Positions 1 to 11,243 of a DNA stretch of 64,000 nt are shown in pieces. Both the position numbers and the translations under genes were made by a program. Below the pieces are notes generated by a model. It searched no databases, was not told the origin of the DNA, and saw nothing but the letters and a program-made list of their open reading frames with translations. The first letter of the stretch is position 1. Each line of letters opens with the position of its first letter. The stretch lies in the NCBI GenBank assembly GCA_032622095.1, contig CP136069.1, positions 190,081,122-190,145,121 of the forward strand, in the 5' to 3' direction. This stretch comes from Siphonodentalium dalli (lineage: Eukaryota > Mollusca > Scaphopoda > Gadilida > Siphonodentaliidae).

Positions 1-94
1 ATCCAATATCCAGAGCACATGCGAATACCTTTAATAGAAGTCATTCCAAGTGAAATATGTTATTAATTGAGTGATGACATATGTTACATAGCTC
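1..94. repeat. Tail fragment of an O-type repeat
   Basis: The first ~94 bases match 24155-24248 closely (shared words include CCTTTAATAGA, GTCATTCCAAGTGAAAT and TTAATTGAGTGATGACATAT). At 24000-24250 this sequence is the tail of an element with a CCGTC simple repeat, so the window opens inside the end of such an element. Confidence 0.8.
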
Positions 95-540
95 TAGGGG
101 GTGGTTGTATGAAGGTAAAGATGAACCTGCTGGCTGGATAATTGTTTGTCCTATCTGTCAAATTGATTAATGGCTAAACAATTGGATCTCACAATGAGAG
201 GTCCTTGGTTGAATAGGGACAGAGTTATGAGATTTAAAACGACTCCTCCCCCACCCCAATTACCTTAACCTCTTCTTAAGACAAATTATTTGAGCTTTTG
301 ATTTTAAGTTAGGTACTGATATGTGTATCACTGTGATCATATCTTTGACCAATTATCAGTTATAGCTAATCGCTATCGCCAAGGTATGGGTTAAACATCT
401 GCCGATCGTGATCGGCCTCTCGTTGTAGTATCTTTTAATTTTGTTTTATTTACGTTCACATTTGAATAATTTTGTGTTATTTTCCAACTCCTAGTCTCCT
501 TTCGGATGCCGTTCAATATGATGTTGGAAAAATATCAAAT
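95..540. other. Unassigned sequence; weak first-exon candidate at 109-114
   Basis: No gene or repeat family recognised. ATGAAG followed by GTAAAG at 109-120 would be a two-codon phase-0 exon (Met-Lys) compatible with splicing to the exon at 1079, which begins Lys-Glu-Thr-Pro. Such a motif occurs easily by chance and lies right beside a repeat tail, so it is only a candidate. The true first exon is more likely upstream of the window. Confidence 0.15.
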
Positions 541-929
541 ATCACCCTCTGGGGACCTCATTCTGCATGGCCTCATCTGCTATGGGAGACATACCCGGTA
601 GACTGAGATTGAAGTTCCCAAATGGTGAATATTTTGATGTACACCCATTGGGAACCTCGATAATGCAATGTGGATATAGAGAAACTAAACTAAACAAGAT
701 ATAGAATCTATGTGAAGAATTTTCTATATAAATTTGAAAATAAAGAAACTTTCGAGAGAAGATGAGGCCTAAGCAGAATGAGGTCCCCCAGAGGGTGAAT
801 TTAGGGACGTTATCCTGCATAGTCCCCAGAGGGTGAATTTAATGATGCTAGCCCGCTATGCAGGATAGCGTATCTAAATTCACCCTCTGGGGACCTCATT
901 CTGCAAATGACACACTAAACTCAGACTTG
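541..929. mobile_element. G-family MITE, left end truncated
   Basis: Carries the G hairpin words (CACCCTCTGGGGACCTCATT and reverse complement) at 543-567 and 823-905, and the G right end (GACACACTAAACTCAGACTTG). The left terminal repeat is missing. See the 41214 entry for the intact structure. Confidence 0.75.
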
Positions 930-1078
930 ATGCCAGGTAGGAATGGTTAATATAAAAAAAATTGTTAGCGACTATATAACACCGTGATTCAAGCTGGATG
1001 GAATGTAAAAGGCCTTGATATTTAACTAAGGCTTTATTACATCCTTTAAAATCACAATTTATTTTCTATGAATTTCAG

Positions 1079-1189
1079 AAGGAAACCCCCTCTGATCAGC
1101 AGCTCCATCTGTCGGCATTACAAGGAAACCTCGAACTGCTACGTAGAGTTCTCGACAGTGGGAGGGTGCATGTTGACTGCAGAGACAAG
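1079..1189 (+). CDS. ANKRD29: ANKRD29-like gene, coding exon with ankyrin repeat 1
   Basis: Exon between acceptor TTTCAG and donor AAG|GTTGGT, exactly 37 codons in phase 0. It encodes KETPSDQQLHLSALQ, then GNLELLRRVLDSGRVHVDCRDK. This is a degenerate capping ankyrin repeat: the TPLH motif is replaced by QQLHLSALQGN, followed by the second helix LELLRRVLDSG. From memory, vertebrate ANKRD29 has KETP, then a GNLALL-type helix and SGRVDVDCRD at the same place, which is the strongest single match in the gene. The initiator exon must lie upstream. Ankyrin repeats are protein-binding scaffolds; the specific role of ANKRD29 is poorly known and I assign no partner. Confidence 0.85.
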
Positions 1190-1352
1190 GTTGGTGACTT
1201 TAATATAATTAATAACGGTTAAACATATCATAGTTTCTATTCATTCCAGAGGCTCAGATGCAGCCCATTTGAGTGGAATGTTTGTCCTTTTCCATTTTCT
1301 TGAAGAAAAAAGTCTATCTGGCACCTTAACTCTTTCTATACTAAATACTCAT

Positions 1353-1860
1353 CGGGAAGTCGGTAGCCGAGAGGTAGCGTACTGGTCTCTTGTGCTGTTC
1401 GGGGAAGATTCGGTCCAGGGCAGATTCGGCAGGGAAGATTCGGCCCATGGTTTGGACCGATTCTTCTCACCTAAAAATGTTTTTATCAGTAGGATATTTG
1501 GATGTTTATATATATTTTTCTTTTGTATGTTATTTTTTATTATTATAATAAAGCATTTAAAATTTGGATTAAAGTGTATAAAAGGGTATCATTGCTCTAG
1601 TTTATATTATATATCTTGATCTTATGATTTGATTTAATAGCCCGTCCCAAATCAAAGGCAATTAACATAAAAGGCCATCCAATAACACCCACGCTACCTA
1701 ATTACCCGAATTGAATAGGGGCCGAATCGCCCCTGCGGAATCAGCCCTGGACCGAAAAAGACCAAGCCCGAAATCTTCCCTGGGCCGAATCATCCCGCTC
1801 CCTCTTGTGCTAGCTGACCGTGGATCGCAACCTGGTCAGGGAATTCTGTCACAAATCAGC
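1353..1860 (+). repeat. tRNA-derived SINE-like sequence, interrupted
   Basis: 1353-1396 contains GTAGCCGAGAGGTAGCG, resembling a pol III A box. 1812-1850 contains GTGGATCGCAACC, resembling a B box. Removing the 1397-1801 insert brings them to a spacing typical of a tRNA-derived promoter. The sequence just before (1326-1352) matches the end of a D-type MITE. The tRNA link is by motif only. Confidence 0.45.
1397..1801. mobile_element. Mutator-like MITE inserted in the SINE
   Basis: A 405-bp insert flanked by identical 10-bp copies of CTCTTGTGCT (1387-1396 and 1802-1811). Its ends are imperfect inverted repeats: left GGGGAAGATTCGGTCC, right (complement) GCGGGATGATTCGGCCC. Variants of GATTCGGCCCAGGG recur near both ends. 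A 9-10 bp target duplication is typical of Mutator-like elements. No transposase ORF. Confidence 0.65.
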
Positions 1861-2069
1861 TAAAAATCCTTATTCGAGATCACTGAATAAAGATCCGAAT
1901 GCAAAATGCTGACTACCCCTCCCCCGCCCATTACAACATTTGTCAAGGTATGTTGTGATGGTGCGGTACGCTGTCCGATCGGGTGTCAGCCTTCTTAATT
2001 CAGATTGTTTGGCTTCGGCAATCCACTACGGCATCTCTTTATCATGGCTTCGGCATTTCTAATTGTCAT

Positions 2070-2760
2070 AGCAAGTTATGAGGACTGGGGTGCGAAAATT
2101 ATTGGCTGACCCGTACATGCATTGATCAGTGTGTGCACGTTAAAGAATGCTACTGGAGTCACCAAAGGGTTATAAAGTTACTCAGCCATGGTAGCAACTG
2201 GACCAGTGCGTCTATAACCAGAATTGGTTCCTGCACTGAAATATCTTTTATATGAGAGTTATGGGCCTTAGTTTGTCTATTTTTAGTGATTTTGATTGTT
2301 CACGACCGTTAGCACGATAACTCAAACAAATTTTGACCAATTTCAATGATATTGGGTATATGAGTTTCTTGCAACAATATATCAGACGAGATCAAAAAAC
2401 CAATTTTTTTCCCAGAGTTATCAGCTGGAGTTATGGGCTTTTGTCTATTTTTAACGAATTTATCACCGTTAATGCGATAACTCAAACAAACGTCAACCGA
2501 TTCAACTGATATTTGGTATATGGGTCTTTTGAAACAAAATTTCGGAAGAGTTCGAAAAATAGATTTGTCTGATTTTTTCCCCCAGAGTTATTGACCTTAG
2601 TTAGTCTATTTTTAGCGAATTTATCATATTTAGCGCGATAATTCAAACAAACTCAAACTCAACCGATTCACATTGATATTTGGTATAACCTGAGTTATGG
2701 CCTTTAGTTTGGAGTTATGGTTCTTTAGATTCTTTATTTTTTAGTGATTCTCGGTCGGAC
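2070..2760 (+). repeat. O-type tandem monomers (~170 bp)
   Basis: Three to four diverged monomers. Each contains GAGTTATGGGCCTTAG-like, GCGATAACTCAAACAAA-like and GATATTTGGTATATG-like phrases. The same phrases occur once at 24000-24140, after a CCGTC simple repeat. No coding potential. Confidence 0.7.
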
Positions 2761-3497
2761 AGATTTACCAGAGCCATCTTTGATGCACAACCCTAAGGAC
2801 CCTTGTTTACTTTTGTTTGGGCACTGCATTCAAAATGTCAGACTATCACTTGTGATAAAGAGCCATTGTGGCTCCATTGTCAATTAATTGTGATTACTAA
2901 AATATATTCTTGGAAATAGGCATTAATGCTGATTACTATTGTACTTTTAAAGTAGTTTTCGACTAGATGAGAATGTTAGAGAAAACCACAAATTGTGAAA
3001 AATAATTTGATCCGAAATTTTGATTAATGTTTGATAAAACTATAAAATATTGTGGCACCAGTGTTCGGAAAATTCATGTAACTGGTCAGATGATTGACAT
3101 CATAAAATGGCTGTGTCATTGGTGTTTTCATGAATTTATATCATTTTTCTGTTTATTTTCAAAGATCGGCCATTTTGAATTCCTGGTACATGTACTCATC
3201 CACATCAGACCATTTGATTCCCGACCATGCTCTGACAAATTAACAACATACCAGAAAATATACACGTTGTTAGTATACATGTAATGCAGAAAAAAATGCT
3301 TTATCAAAGTTGTGAGCACCATTTCTGCATTTTCCGACTTGTCTCACATTACTAGTACATGTAACTGATTTTCTTCCCTGTTAAACCTTTAATGTCATTG
3401 CACTAATTAATATTTTGATTAAATCGCTTTTGAACTTTTGTGTAGTATGTGATGAAACTGGCAAGAGGTTAAAGATAGCAGGATTATTTTATGCATG

Positions 3498-3957
3498 TGA
3501 GGCCAAAAAAAGTTCTATGTTTCTGGTGACATGCAAGAACAAAAAATAGGGGCCGTTGCTGGCGGGCGGGTGGCTTTTCATTTTCCTTTTTTCATTTTCT
3601 TTCAACTTTGCTTAAAATAAATATGAATACACCCAGACTGCTTCTCTTTGTATTAATGTATTATAAACTAATAAAACTAAGTACATAATATTATAATATA
3701 GTATAATTTATTGTTTTATTGAATAAAACATGAAAAAATATGTTTGGTTTGGCTGTGACCCAATTGAAGTGTGGTATAATTTCCAGTTTAACAGTACATG
3801 TGATGTGTTCGTTTTACACGGAAATGAATCCGTTTACATGGAAAATAAAATCAGATGTGTACTAATTTAGCAAAATCAATAAAATGAAAATGGTCACGGG
3901 TGCCAGAATAGGGGCAGGTGGGTCACCAGAAACACAGGTCTTTTTATTTTGGCCTGA
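3498..3957. mobile_element. M element, ~30-bp inverted ends
   Basis: Left end GGCCAAAAAAAGTTCTATG followed by TTTCTGGTGAC. The right end is the reverse complement of GGCCAAAATAAAAAGACC followed by TGTTTCTGGTGAC. The interior is AT-rich and noncoding. I could not define a clean target duplication. hAT-like by general appearance only. Confidence 0.55.
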
Positions 3958-4727
3958 TATAAATGTATCTTTTGATATGGCTTTTGCATAGTGCCAAAAT
4001 GCTGCACATAAAAGTTCTGGGTAAATTTATGTTGTGATGTGGGCCTGATATTGGTTTATTACTCTGGTGAATAAGAGGTTTGAAATTAACTAGCACTCTC
4101 AAACATTTGTGGCTGTTTATTTCACTTTGTCCCTTACTTTAGAGCAGTATAACTCTTCCATAGATCTACAGGTTGCATTAATTTTAATCACTTGATTATC
4201 TAGTGGCAATTAAAAACTGATCTAGCATCACTGATATACTATATCTTAGAAGCCCTCAGGCCAAAGTAAAAATAATAGTGGTTCCAGTTTCCCTCCTGAA
4301 CCTATTTTAAACAACTACCCTAATTTTCTTTATGATTTTCCAGCTTGGGTTTGCAAGAAATGTTTTTGAATTTTTTTTTTTAGAAAAACACTTTCATTAA
4401 TGTTTCAGTAGATTTTGTGCATTTGATGACCTATGCAGTCTCTAAAACCCGACAGAAATCCTAACAGATCCTTGTCTCTAGATTTGTAATTAATTTGTTT
4501 TCTGTATTGATGGGATTCCGTCCATTCCATTGGTCATGGTGCAGAGCATGTGCGAGTTCATTGGTTAGTGATATGACTTATCATTTCAAGGCACAACCCA
4601 ATTTCTATAAAAAGCCGACAGCAATTACACGCACAGCTTCGTGGTTAGTTATATTTAAATTGCGAGATTGGACATCAATGACATATTGACAATTTTCTCA
4701 CAATAGTGAAACACAACAAATGTTCTA

Positions 4728-4869
4728 ATGCAAAATACAGGCAACAAATTAATAACGCAGTTATAATGCAAAATACAGGCAACATATTAATAACGCAGTT
4801 ATAATGCAAAATACAGGCAACATATTAATAACACAGTTATAATGCAAAATACAGGCAACAAATTAATAA
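4728..4869 (+). repeat. 38-bp minisatellite, 3.7 copies
   Basis: Unit begins ATGCAAAATACAGGCAAC and ends GCAGTTATA. Copies start at 4728, 4766, 4804 and 4842 and are nearly identical. It directly precedes the segmental duplication copy at 4872. The words ATAATAACGCA at 9611 between the two duplicate copies look like a remnant of the same unit. Confidence 0.9.
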
Positions 4870-5224
4870 AGATTCATCACATTCTATAGTAGACTTCATA
4901 TTCAAGTTTTTATCATTCAAAGATATTTATTTTACTGATTATTCTTCCATATTTTGTTGTTTTTATTATTACTACTAAATACTACGATTCTCACAAATGC
5001 ACTCCATATTTGGAAACGATTTATTTCATCATGCCGCATCTTCCTTGAAAATGAAAAGTGATTCAGAGATCTAGGGATGTACGGTAGATCTATTAGGATT
5101 TCTGTCGGCTTTTCAAGGAGACTGGCTATCATTCATGTAGCCCTCCTTCCAAATTTGATATCATTTGGAGGTTGAATTCATTATATGGGTCATGTCTTTT
5201 TAAATCAGGGATTTTTAGGCAACT

Positions 5225-5446
5225 ATAGTAATGCTCTAAATAATCGACCCCTTAACCAGAGCAGAATTATGGGTAACTTTCAGGATTTAGTCGTAAATAT
5301 GGCTTGTTGCCATTCATCGGAAAGCTCTCACTGAGAGCTTTCCGATGAATGGCAACAAGCCATACATTGTATTTCCGACTAAATCCTGAAAAGTTACCCA
5401 TAATTCTCCTGTGGTTAAGGGGTTGATTACTTAGGGTACTACTGTA
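5225..5446. mobile_element. F foldback MITE (copy 1 of duplication)
   Basis: Near-perfect ~220-bp palindrome. Left TATAGTAATGCTCTAAATAA, centre GAAAGCTCTCACTGAGAGCT, right GGTACTACTGTA. Ends are degraded from the consensus TACAGTAATGCCCTAA and TTAGGGCATTACTGTA. TA flanks and CAGT-type ends fit a Tc1/mariner-type target. It interrupts a sequence starting CAGGGATTTTTAGG, resembling the J end. Confidence 0.9.
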
Positions 5447-5584
5447 TAGGGCCAAAAATTTGACCCATTCCAAATGAGAAATAGTCAGGTTTATTCCCAA
5501 AATTCTGAGGGGAAATTCACAACCTTTTACTGTAAAATGGCCTCAGAATCTGTAAATTTCTAAGAAGAGATACCCCATCATTAA

Positions 5585-5995
5585 CCCTTTCTATACTAAA
5601 TGGATTCTCCCATTCATGTTATAAAAGTATATATTGGAATTGTCTATTATTCATTTGGTGGGGGACTCAGGAAAAATTAGCAGACAGATGTACTTCTACA
5701 TACGATAAGATAATACAAATTATATTCATTGGTTTGAAATGTTCAGATAATAAGTTCAACAATGCCATACATTGGAATGGTCTATTATTCATTTGGAGGA
5801 ATGTTCAGGTAATAGAAGCAGATGACAGACGAATAGATAATACAAGTGCTGATGGATTTCTATTAATTTATAGTGTGGAAAAATGTTCAGGTAATAAGTT
5901 CACCAAACAACCTACTAGTATGAACTTATTTTCTGAACATTTCCTTAGGGAACTACCGGTACGTACTCATCAATGAGTTTTAAGTAAAGAACAGG
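5585..5995. mobile_element. D-family TTAA MITE
   Basis: Flanked by TTAA at 5581-5584 and 5996-5999. Left end CCCTTTCTATACTAAATGG; right end has ACTCATCAATGAGTTTTAAG, then AAAGAACAGG. The right end (TTAGGGAACTAC, ACTCATCAATGAG) is what is amplified in the 44040-44827 array. piggyBac-like by TTAA plus CCCTTT. Confidence 0.75.
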
Positions 5996-6098
5996 TTAAA
6001 ATGATTAATTAGTTGCAATTTCTCTGCCTGGAACGCATATTAAAAAATAATTCTCAAAATATACTTGTGTATGTCTAGACTCCCCATACATGCCATTC

Positions 6099-6512
6099 AA
6101 GTCTGAGTTTAGTGTGCCTGTCATTTGCAGAATGAGGTCCCTAGAGAGTGAATTTAGTGACGCTATCCCGCATAGCGGGCTAGCATCATCTGCTAAGGGA
6201 GACATACATGTAGACTCAGATTGAAGTTCCCAAATTGTGATGTACACCCATTGGGAACCTCAATTATGCAATGTGTTGTCTGCCAATTTGGGATATAGAG
6301 AAACTAAATTAAAAAAGATAAGGAATCTATGTGAAGAAGTTTCTATAGAAATTTGATAATACAGAAACTTTCCAGAGAAAATAAGGCCTAAGCAAAATGA
6401 GGTCCCCAGAGTGTGAATTTAGTGATGCTAGCCTGCTATGCGGGATAGCGTCACTAAATTCACCCTCTTGGGACCTCATTCTGCAAATGACAGGCACACT
6501 AAACTCAGTCTT
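6099..6512. mobile_element. G-family MITE (copy 1 of duplication)
   Basis: Terminal repeats AAGTCTGAGTTTAGTGTGCC and its complement enclose two internal hairpins with GAATTTAGTGACGCTA-type stems. See the 41214 entry. Confidence 0.85.
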
Positions 6513-6741
6513 AAACTGTATTATTTAAGGTGTGACTTTGATGTGAATGCTGCTTTAGTTCCTTAATTATGATAGACTGCAGCCATATGGTCTGCATTCA
6601 GACATAACAGAGTGCCAAACCCAAACTCTCACAAACTCTCACAAAGAAAACAGACCTGAGAAGTGTTTTATATTTATCTTGCTCTTTGTAAAGTTCTGTT
6701 ATTACTTCAGAATTGAATGTTGTTGTGTAGGGCGGAAGAGC

Positions 6742-6780
6742 AAGGGGTGGGGGGTGGGGGGGGGGGGGGGGGGGGCGGGG
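6742..6780 (+). repeat. Poly-G tract
   Basis: A run of about 35 bases that are almost all G. The duplicate at 11480-11495 is much shorter, so the tract length has changed since duplication. Possible G-quadruplex; assembly length may be unreliable. Confidence 0.9.
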
Positions 6781-7140
6781 GTGCATTCGTGACAGGCTTT
6801 AAAATCAATCAAATTTTGCGAGAATCAAAACATAGCATTTCTACAGGGAACCAAGACTTTTTACGAGAATCAAATTGAGAATCATGATTCTCGTCAGATT
6901 TTAAGGCCTACATGGGCTTCAGTCTCATGATCATTTGCCCTATCTGACTCCTGTGTAAATGCATAATTTACATTGGGGAACAGACCAAACAGTGCCCTTC
7001 TTGAGGTTGACCCCCCTCCCCTGCTCTACAGTTCTTCGTTTCACCCCTGTAATAAGTAAGCTAGAGTAACTAATGGATGTACTGCCACTAAAAGTATAAA
7101 TATGTGGGCTCAAGGATCAGCCTAGAGTACATGTATTTAA

Positions 7141-7376
7141 CCCTTTGAGTGCCAGGGGCCGATCTTATCGGCCCTAAACCTACAAAATAAGTCTGTTAAA
7201 GAATATAAGAATAAATTATTAAAATTGTAAAAAAAAACAAACAAAAAAACAAATTGTTAGGCCAATGCATTCTCTTATATATGCGAGGCGACCTATGGTC
7301 GACTCGCATATATAAGAGAATGCATTGGCACAGGGTATATGGGTTGATACAAAAATCGGACCTGGCACTCAAAGGG
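7141..7376. mobile_element. C-family TTAA MITE with single hairpin core
   Basis: 236-bp insert flanked by TTAA at 7137-7140 and 7377-7380. Ends CCCTTTGAGTGCC and GGCACTCAAAGGG are perfect inverted repeats. It contains one hairpin with stem CCAATGCATTCTCTTATA at 7262-7330. The duplicate copy has the uninterrupted site, with a single TTAA at 11858-11861, so the 4-bp target duplication is directly demonstrated. piggyBac-like, non-autonomous. Confidence 0.95.
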
Positions 7377-7890
7377 TTAAATTGGGTGAAATGACTTCTC
7401 CCGATTAGATTATAAGGGAGATATGGACTGTTGTCAGTTACCAGGGAGAAGTCATAATTGCTAAAGTTTGATTTACTCTCTAAGAATCACCATTTTGCGA
7501 TCAAATAAGTATTATGCAACACAAGAGTCCATTTATACAACCATTTATATGGTGAGTTACAACTCCCATTATAATCAGTAAATATACCTTAGATATTGTG
7601 TTGGGACATACATTACTACATGTAGTACCGATATGTACTAGTATGTACATGCATGCATACTGGCATATGAGAGAAGTCATTTCTACCTGGGCAAATATAG
7701 GGAGAAGTGGCACATTTTAGGGAGAAGATGTCTCCCAAGTCGCCCTCTGGGCTGGTCCCGGTTATGCAGGCATTTTCGGTAACAATTGGTCCGAAAACTT
7801 TGAAATTAAAAAACTTGTGCTATTACATGTATTGTCTTAAAGTCAACATCTTGGCATGATCTTGGCACCATATTTAAGCAATTTATGTTG

Positions 7891-8031
7891 TACAGTAATG
7901 CCCTAAGTAATCGACCCCTTAACCACAGCAGAATTATGGGTAACTTTTCAGGATTTAGTCCGACTAAATCCTGAAAAGTTACCCATAATTCTGATGTGGT
8001 TAAGAAGTCGATTAATTAGAGCATTACTGTA
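7891..8031. mobile_element. F foldback MITE, hairpin tip deleted
   Basis: Both ends present (TACAGTAATGCCCTAA and GAGCATTACTGTA), but the central GAAATATGGC to GCCATATTTC part is gone, so the arms meet at GGATTTAGTCCGACTAAATC. The paralogue at 12356-12514 has a different deletion. Confidence 0.9.
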
Positions 8032-8367
8032 TGTTCTTGACCTTGAACTTCACTACATGCAGATAACTACTTACAGTATCTTCACTGCTGAATGACATCA
8101 TGGCGTCGTGTGTCTGTAGTTACAGCCATATTCCAGTGGAAACATATTACAGGAATATCACTTAATGCTGAATTGGTCATTGTCACATGGTATCATGCAA
8201 AAAGACACCCAGGATCTCAGTCTTGTATGTCTGCGACAATCAAACACAAGGCGGGTGGAGTACCCATTCAAATTCCGTTGAAATTTCACTCCATACAAAA
8301 TCACAAAAAAATAATTATTGCAAAATTAACATGCGACTTATTTAAAATAAATATTTTATGAGAAATT

Positions 8368-8457
8368 GAGATGCTGGATGTCTTTTTGCACTTTTAGGAG
8401 ATCCTGGGTATCTTTTTGCACATTTGGGAGATCCTGGGTATCTTTTTGCATGAAGCC
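8368..8457 (+). repeat. 30-bp repeat, 3 copies
   Basis: Units GAGATCCTGGGTATCTTTTT plus GCACATTTGG-like, starting at 8368, 8398 and 8428. The paralogous copy is at 12836-12925. Confidence 0.85.
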
Positions 8458-8842
8458 ATGTGACAATGGCCAATTCAGCAACACTAATACCCTAAAACTA
8501 ATACCCTAAAACTAATACATGAAAGGCTAATATCATACACAATCCTTGAACATGATACAGACCTGTACACATTTACATGTAGTTCCAAAAATCAAGATTC
8601 ACTGGTTCCAGTGATGCTTTGCTGTGGGAACAGATTAGAAGTTGGGAACACCGTACCCCTACTATTTTTCGATGGGAACGCAGTTCCATTAGCGGGGAAC
8701 CGCATTTATACACTGGAGTTGCTAATTTACGGCCTAACCTAATGTCAATTTCCTGTTGAGATTTACTCTCTGGTGTAAATGGTTACAGTGAAAGTTAAAA
8801 TCAACATCAGTTATCTACTGCAACTTTGAGTCTGTGATATAC

Positions 8843-8960
8843 AATAATGTTAGGTAGGGGTTGTTAGAGAGGTGGCAGATTTACTAGCTATCTACATGTA
8901 TAATAATGTTAGGTGGGGGTTGTTAGAGAGGTGGCAGATTTACCAGCTATCTTGAGAGTA
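8843..8960 (+). repeat. 59-bp tandem duplication private to copy 1
   Basis: AATAATGTTAGGT to CTATCTACATGTAT is present twice (starts 8843 and 8902). The paralogous place near 13300 has it once, so this arose after the segmental duplication or was lost from copy 2. Confidence 0.85.
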
Positions 8961-9203
8961 TCCTTAGTTATTCCATCGTGACTAATGTGACTGACATTTG
9001 AAGATATTCATGTCTCCAGAGTTGATGCTTATGCAGTCTATGTTAACATACCATACACTCAGATTCACACTTGATACCGTGTCTAATAGTCTATCGTATT
9101 CCTGCCAACTTTTTGTTTTTCGGAAGGCTTCCCCAAAATTACGTCACATTCTGATCGTCATTCTGATCGGACAATTTTATAGTGAGTTATAAATGGTACT
9201 TAA

Positions 9204-9610
9204 CCCTTTACCCAACAGAACGGCCCTGTGCCAATGCATTCTCTTATATATGCGAGTCGACCATAGGTCGCATCGCATATATAAGAGAATGCATTGGCTT
9301 AACACATATTAAAAATGATCAAATTGTCAAAGAATGTAGAAAATATTATAAGAAAAAAATGGTAAAAAGTGTTAAAAAAAGAATGTTTTTAGGCCAATGC
9401 ATTCTCTTATATATGCGAGGCGACCTATGGTCGACTCGCATATATAAGAGAATGCATTGGCACAGGGCATAACTGTAACCATCACAATGTGGTCAATGAA
9501 CCGGTTCCAATGATATCCTTATTTGTATGTTGTTATTGAGACAGACCGAAGATAATTTAGGCTGTTGCAGCTTTAATTGGCCGTTTTTGGCCGGTTTGTT
9601 GGGTAAAGGG
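9204..9610 (+). mobile_element. A-family TTAA MITE with two hairpins
   Basis: Left TTAA at 9200-9203, then CCCTTTACCCAACAGAACGG; right end TGTTGGGTAAAGGG. Two hairpins (stem CCAATGCATTCTCTTATA) at 9226-9299 and 9394-9464, in inverse orientation, separated by an A-rich spacer. The right TTAA is missing because the segmental duplication junction lies exactly at the element end. Confidence 0.9.
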
Positions 9611-9965
9611 ATAATAACGCATTACATTCATCACATTCTATAGTAGAATTTATATTCAAGTTTTTATCATTCAAAGATATTTATTTTACTGATTATTCTT
9701 CCATATTTTGTTGTTTTTATTATTACTACTAAATACTACGATTCTCACAAATGTTTACTGAGCCAGGAATGCACTTCATATTTGGAAACGATTTATTTCA
9801 TCATTGGGAATGCCGCATCTTCCTTGTAGATCTATTAGGATTTCTGTCAGCTTTTCAAGGAGACTGGCTATCATTCATGTAGCCCTCCTTCCAAATTTGA
9901 TATCATTTGGAGGTTGAATTAATTATATGGGTCATGTCTTTTTAAATCAGGGATTTTTAGGCAAC

Positions 9966-10179
9966 TATAGTAATGCTCTAAATAATCGACCCCTTAACCA
10001 GAGCAGAATTATGCGTAACTTTTCAGGATTTAGTCGTAAATATGGCTTGTTGCCATTCATCGGAAAGCTCTCACTGAGAGCTTTCCGATGAATGGCAACA
10101 AGCCATATTTACAACTAAATCCTGAAAAGTTACCCATAATTCTGTGGTTAAGGGGTCGATTACTTAGGGCACTACTGTA
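9966..10179. mobile_element. F foldback MITE (copy 2 of duplication)
   Basis: Paralogue of 5225-5446. Left TATAGTAATGCTCTAAATAA, centre CTCACTGAGAG, right GGGCACTACTGTA. Long palindromic stem. Confidence 0.9.
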
Positions 10180-10317
10180 TAGGGCCAAAAATTTGACCCA
10201 TTCCAAATGGCAAATAGTCAGGTTTATTCCCAAAATTCTGAGGGGAAATTCACAACCTTTAACTGTAAAATGGCCTCAGAATCTGTAAATTTCTAAGAAG
10301 AGAGACCCCATCATTAA

Positions 10318-10726
10318 CCCTTTCTATACTAAATGGATTCTCCCATTCATGTTATAAAAGTATATATTGGAATTGCCTATTATTCATTTGGTGGGGGACT
10401 CAGGAAAAATTAGCAGACAAATGTACTTCTACATACGATAAGATTATACAAATTTATATTCATTGGTTGGAAATGTTCAGATAATAAGTTCAACAATGCC
10501 ATACATTGGAATGGTCTATTATTCATTTGGAGGAATGTTCAGTTAATAGCAGATGACAGACGAATAAATAATACAAGTGCTGATGGATTTCTATTAATTT
10601 ATAGTGTGGAAAAATGTTCAGGTAATAAGTTCACCAAACAACCTACTAGTATGAACTTATTTTCTGAACATTTCCTTAGGGAACTACCGGTACGTACTCA
10701 TCAATGAGTTTTAAGTAAAGAACAGG
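10318..10726. mobile_element. D-family TTAA MITE (copy 2)
   Basis: Paralogue of 5585-5995, flanked by TTAA at 10314-10317 and 10727-10730. Confidence 0.75.
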
Positions 10727-10829
10727 TTAAAATGATTAATTAGTTGCAATTTCTCTGCCTGGAACGCATATTAAAAAATAATTCTCAAAATATACTTGTG
10801 TATGTCTAGACTCCCCATACATGCCATTC

Positions 10830-11243
10830 AAGTCTGAGTTTAGTGTGCCTGTCATTTGCAGAATGAGGTCCCTAGAGAGTGAATTTAGTGACGCTATCCC
10901 GCATAGCAGGCTAGCATCATCTGCTATGGGAGACATACATGTAGACTCAGATTGAAGTTCCCAAATTGTGATGTACACCCATTGGGAACCTCAATTATGC
11001 AATGTGTTGTCTGCCAATTTGGGATATAGAGAAACTAAATTAAAAAAGATAAGGAATCTATGTGAAGAAGTTTCTATAGAAATTTGATAATACAGAAACT
11101 TTCCAGAGAAAATAAGGCCTAAGCAAAATGAGGTCCCCAGAGTGTGAATTTAGTGATGCTAGCCTGCTATGCGGGATAGCGTCACTAAATTCACCCTCTT
11201 GGGACCTCATTCTGCAAATGACAGGCACACTAAACTCAGTCTT
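10830..11243. mobile_element. G-family MITE (copy 2)
   Basis: Paralogue of 6099-6512 with the same ends and two hairpins. Confidence 0.85.

Larger units (their letters stand above)
4872..9610 (+). repeat. Tandem segmental duplication, copy 1
   Basis: 4872-9610 and 9626-14005 align throughout with small differences. Both hold, in order, an F foldback, a D element, a G element, a G-rich tract, an acttctccc/gggagaagt inverted sequence, a second F element, a 30-bp triple repeat and an A element whose right end is the unit boundary. Copy 1 specifics: C insertion at 7141-7376, 59-bp internal duplication at 8843-8960, longer G run at ~6742-6780. Confidence 0.93.

Noticed and set aside
109-114. Met-Lys mini-exon followed by GTAAAG as the true first exon
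   Set aside because: Phase and first residues fit, but a 6-base motif is expected by chance many times in a window this size. Kept only as a weak candidate.
9182-9472. 96-residue ORF with YICESTIGRIAYIRECIGL-type sequence, repeated in the duplicate and elsewhere
   Set aside because: Translation of the A-element hairpins and spacer; mobile noncoding DNA.
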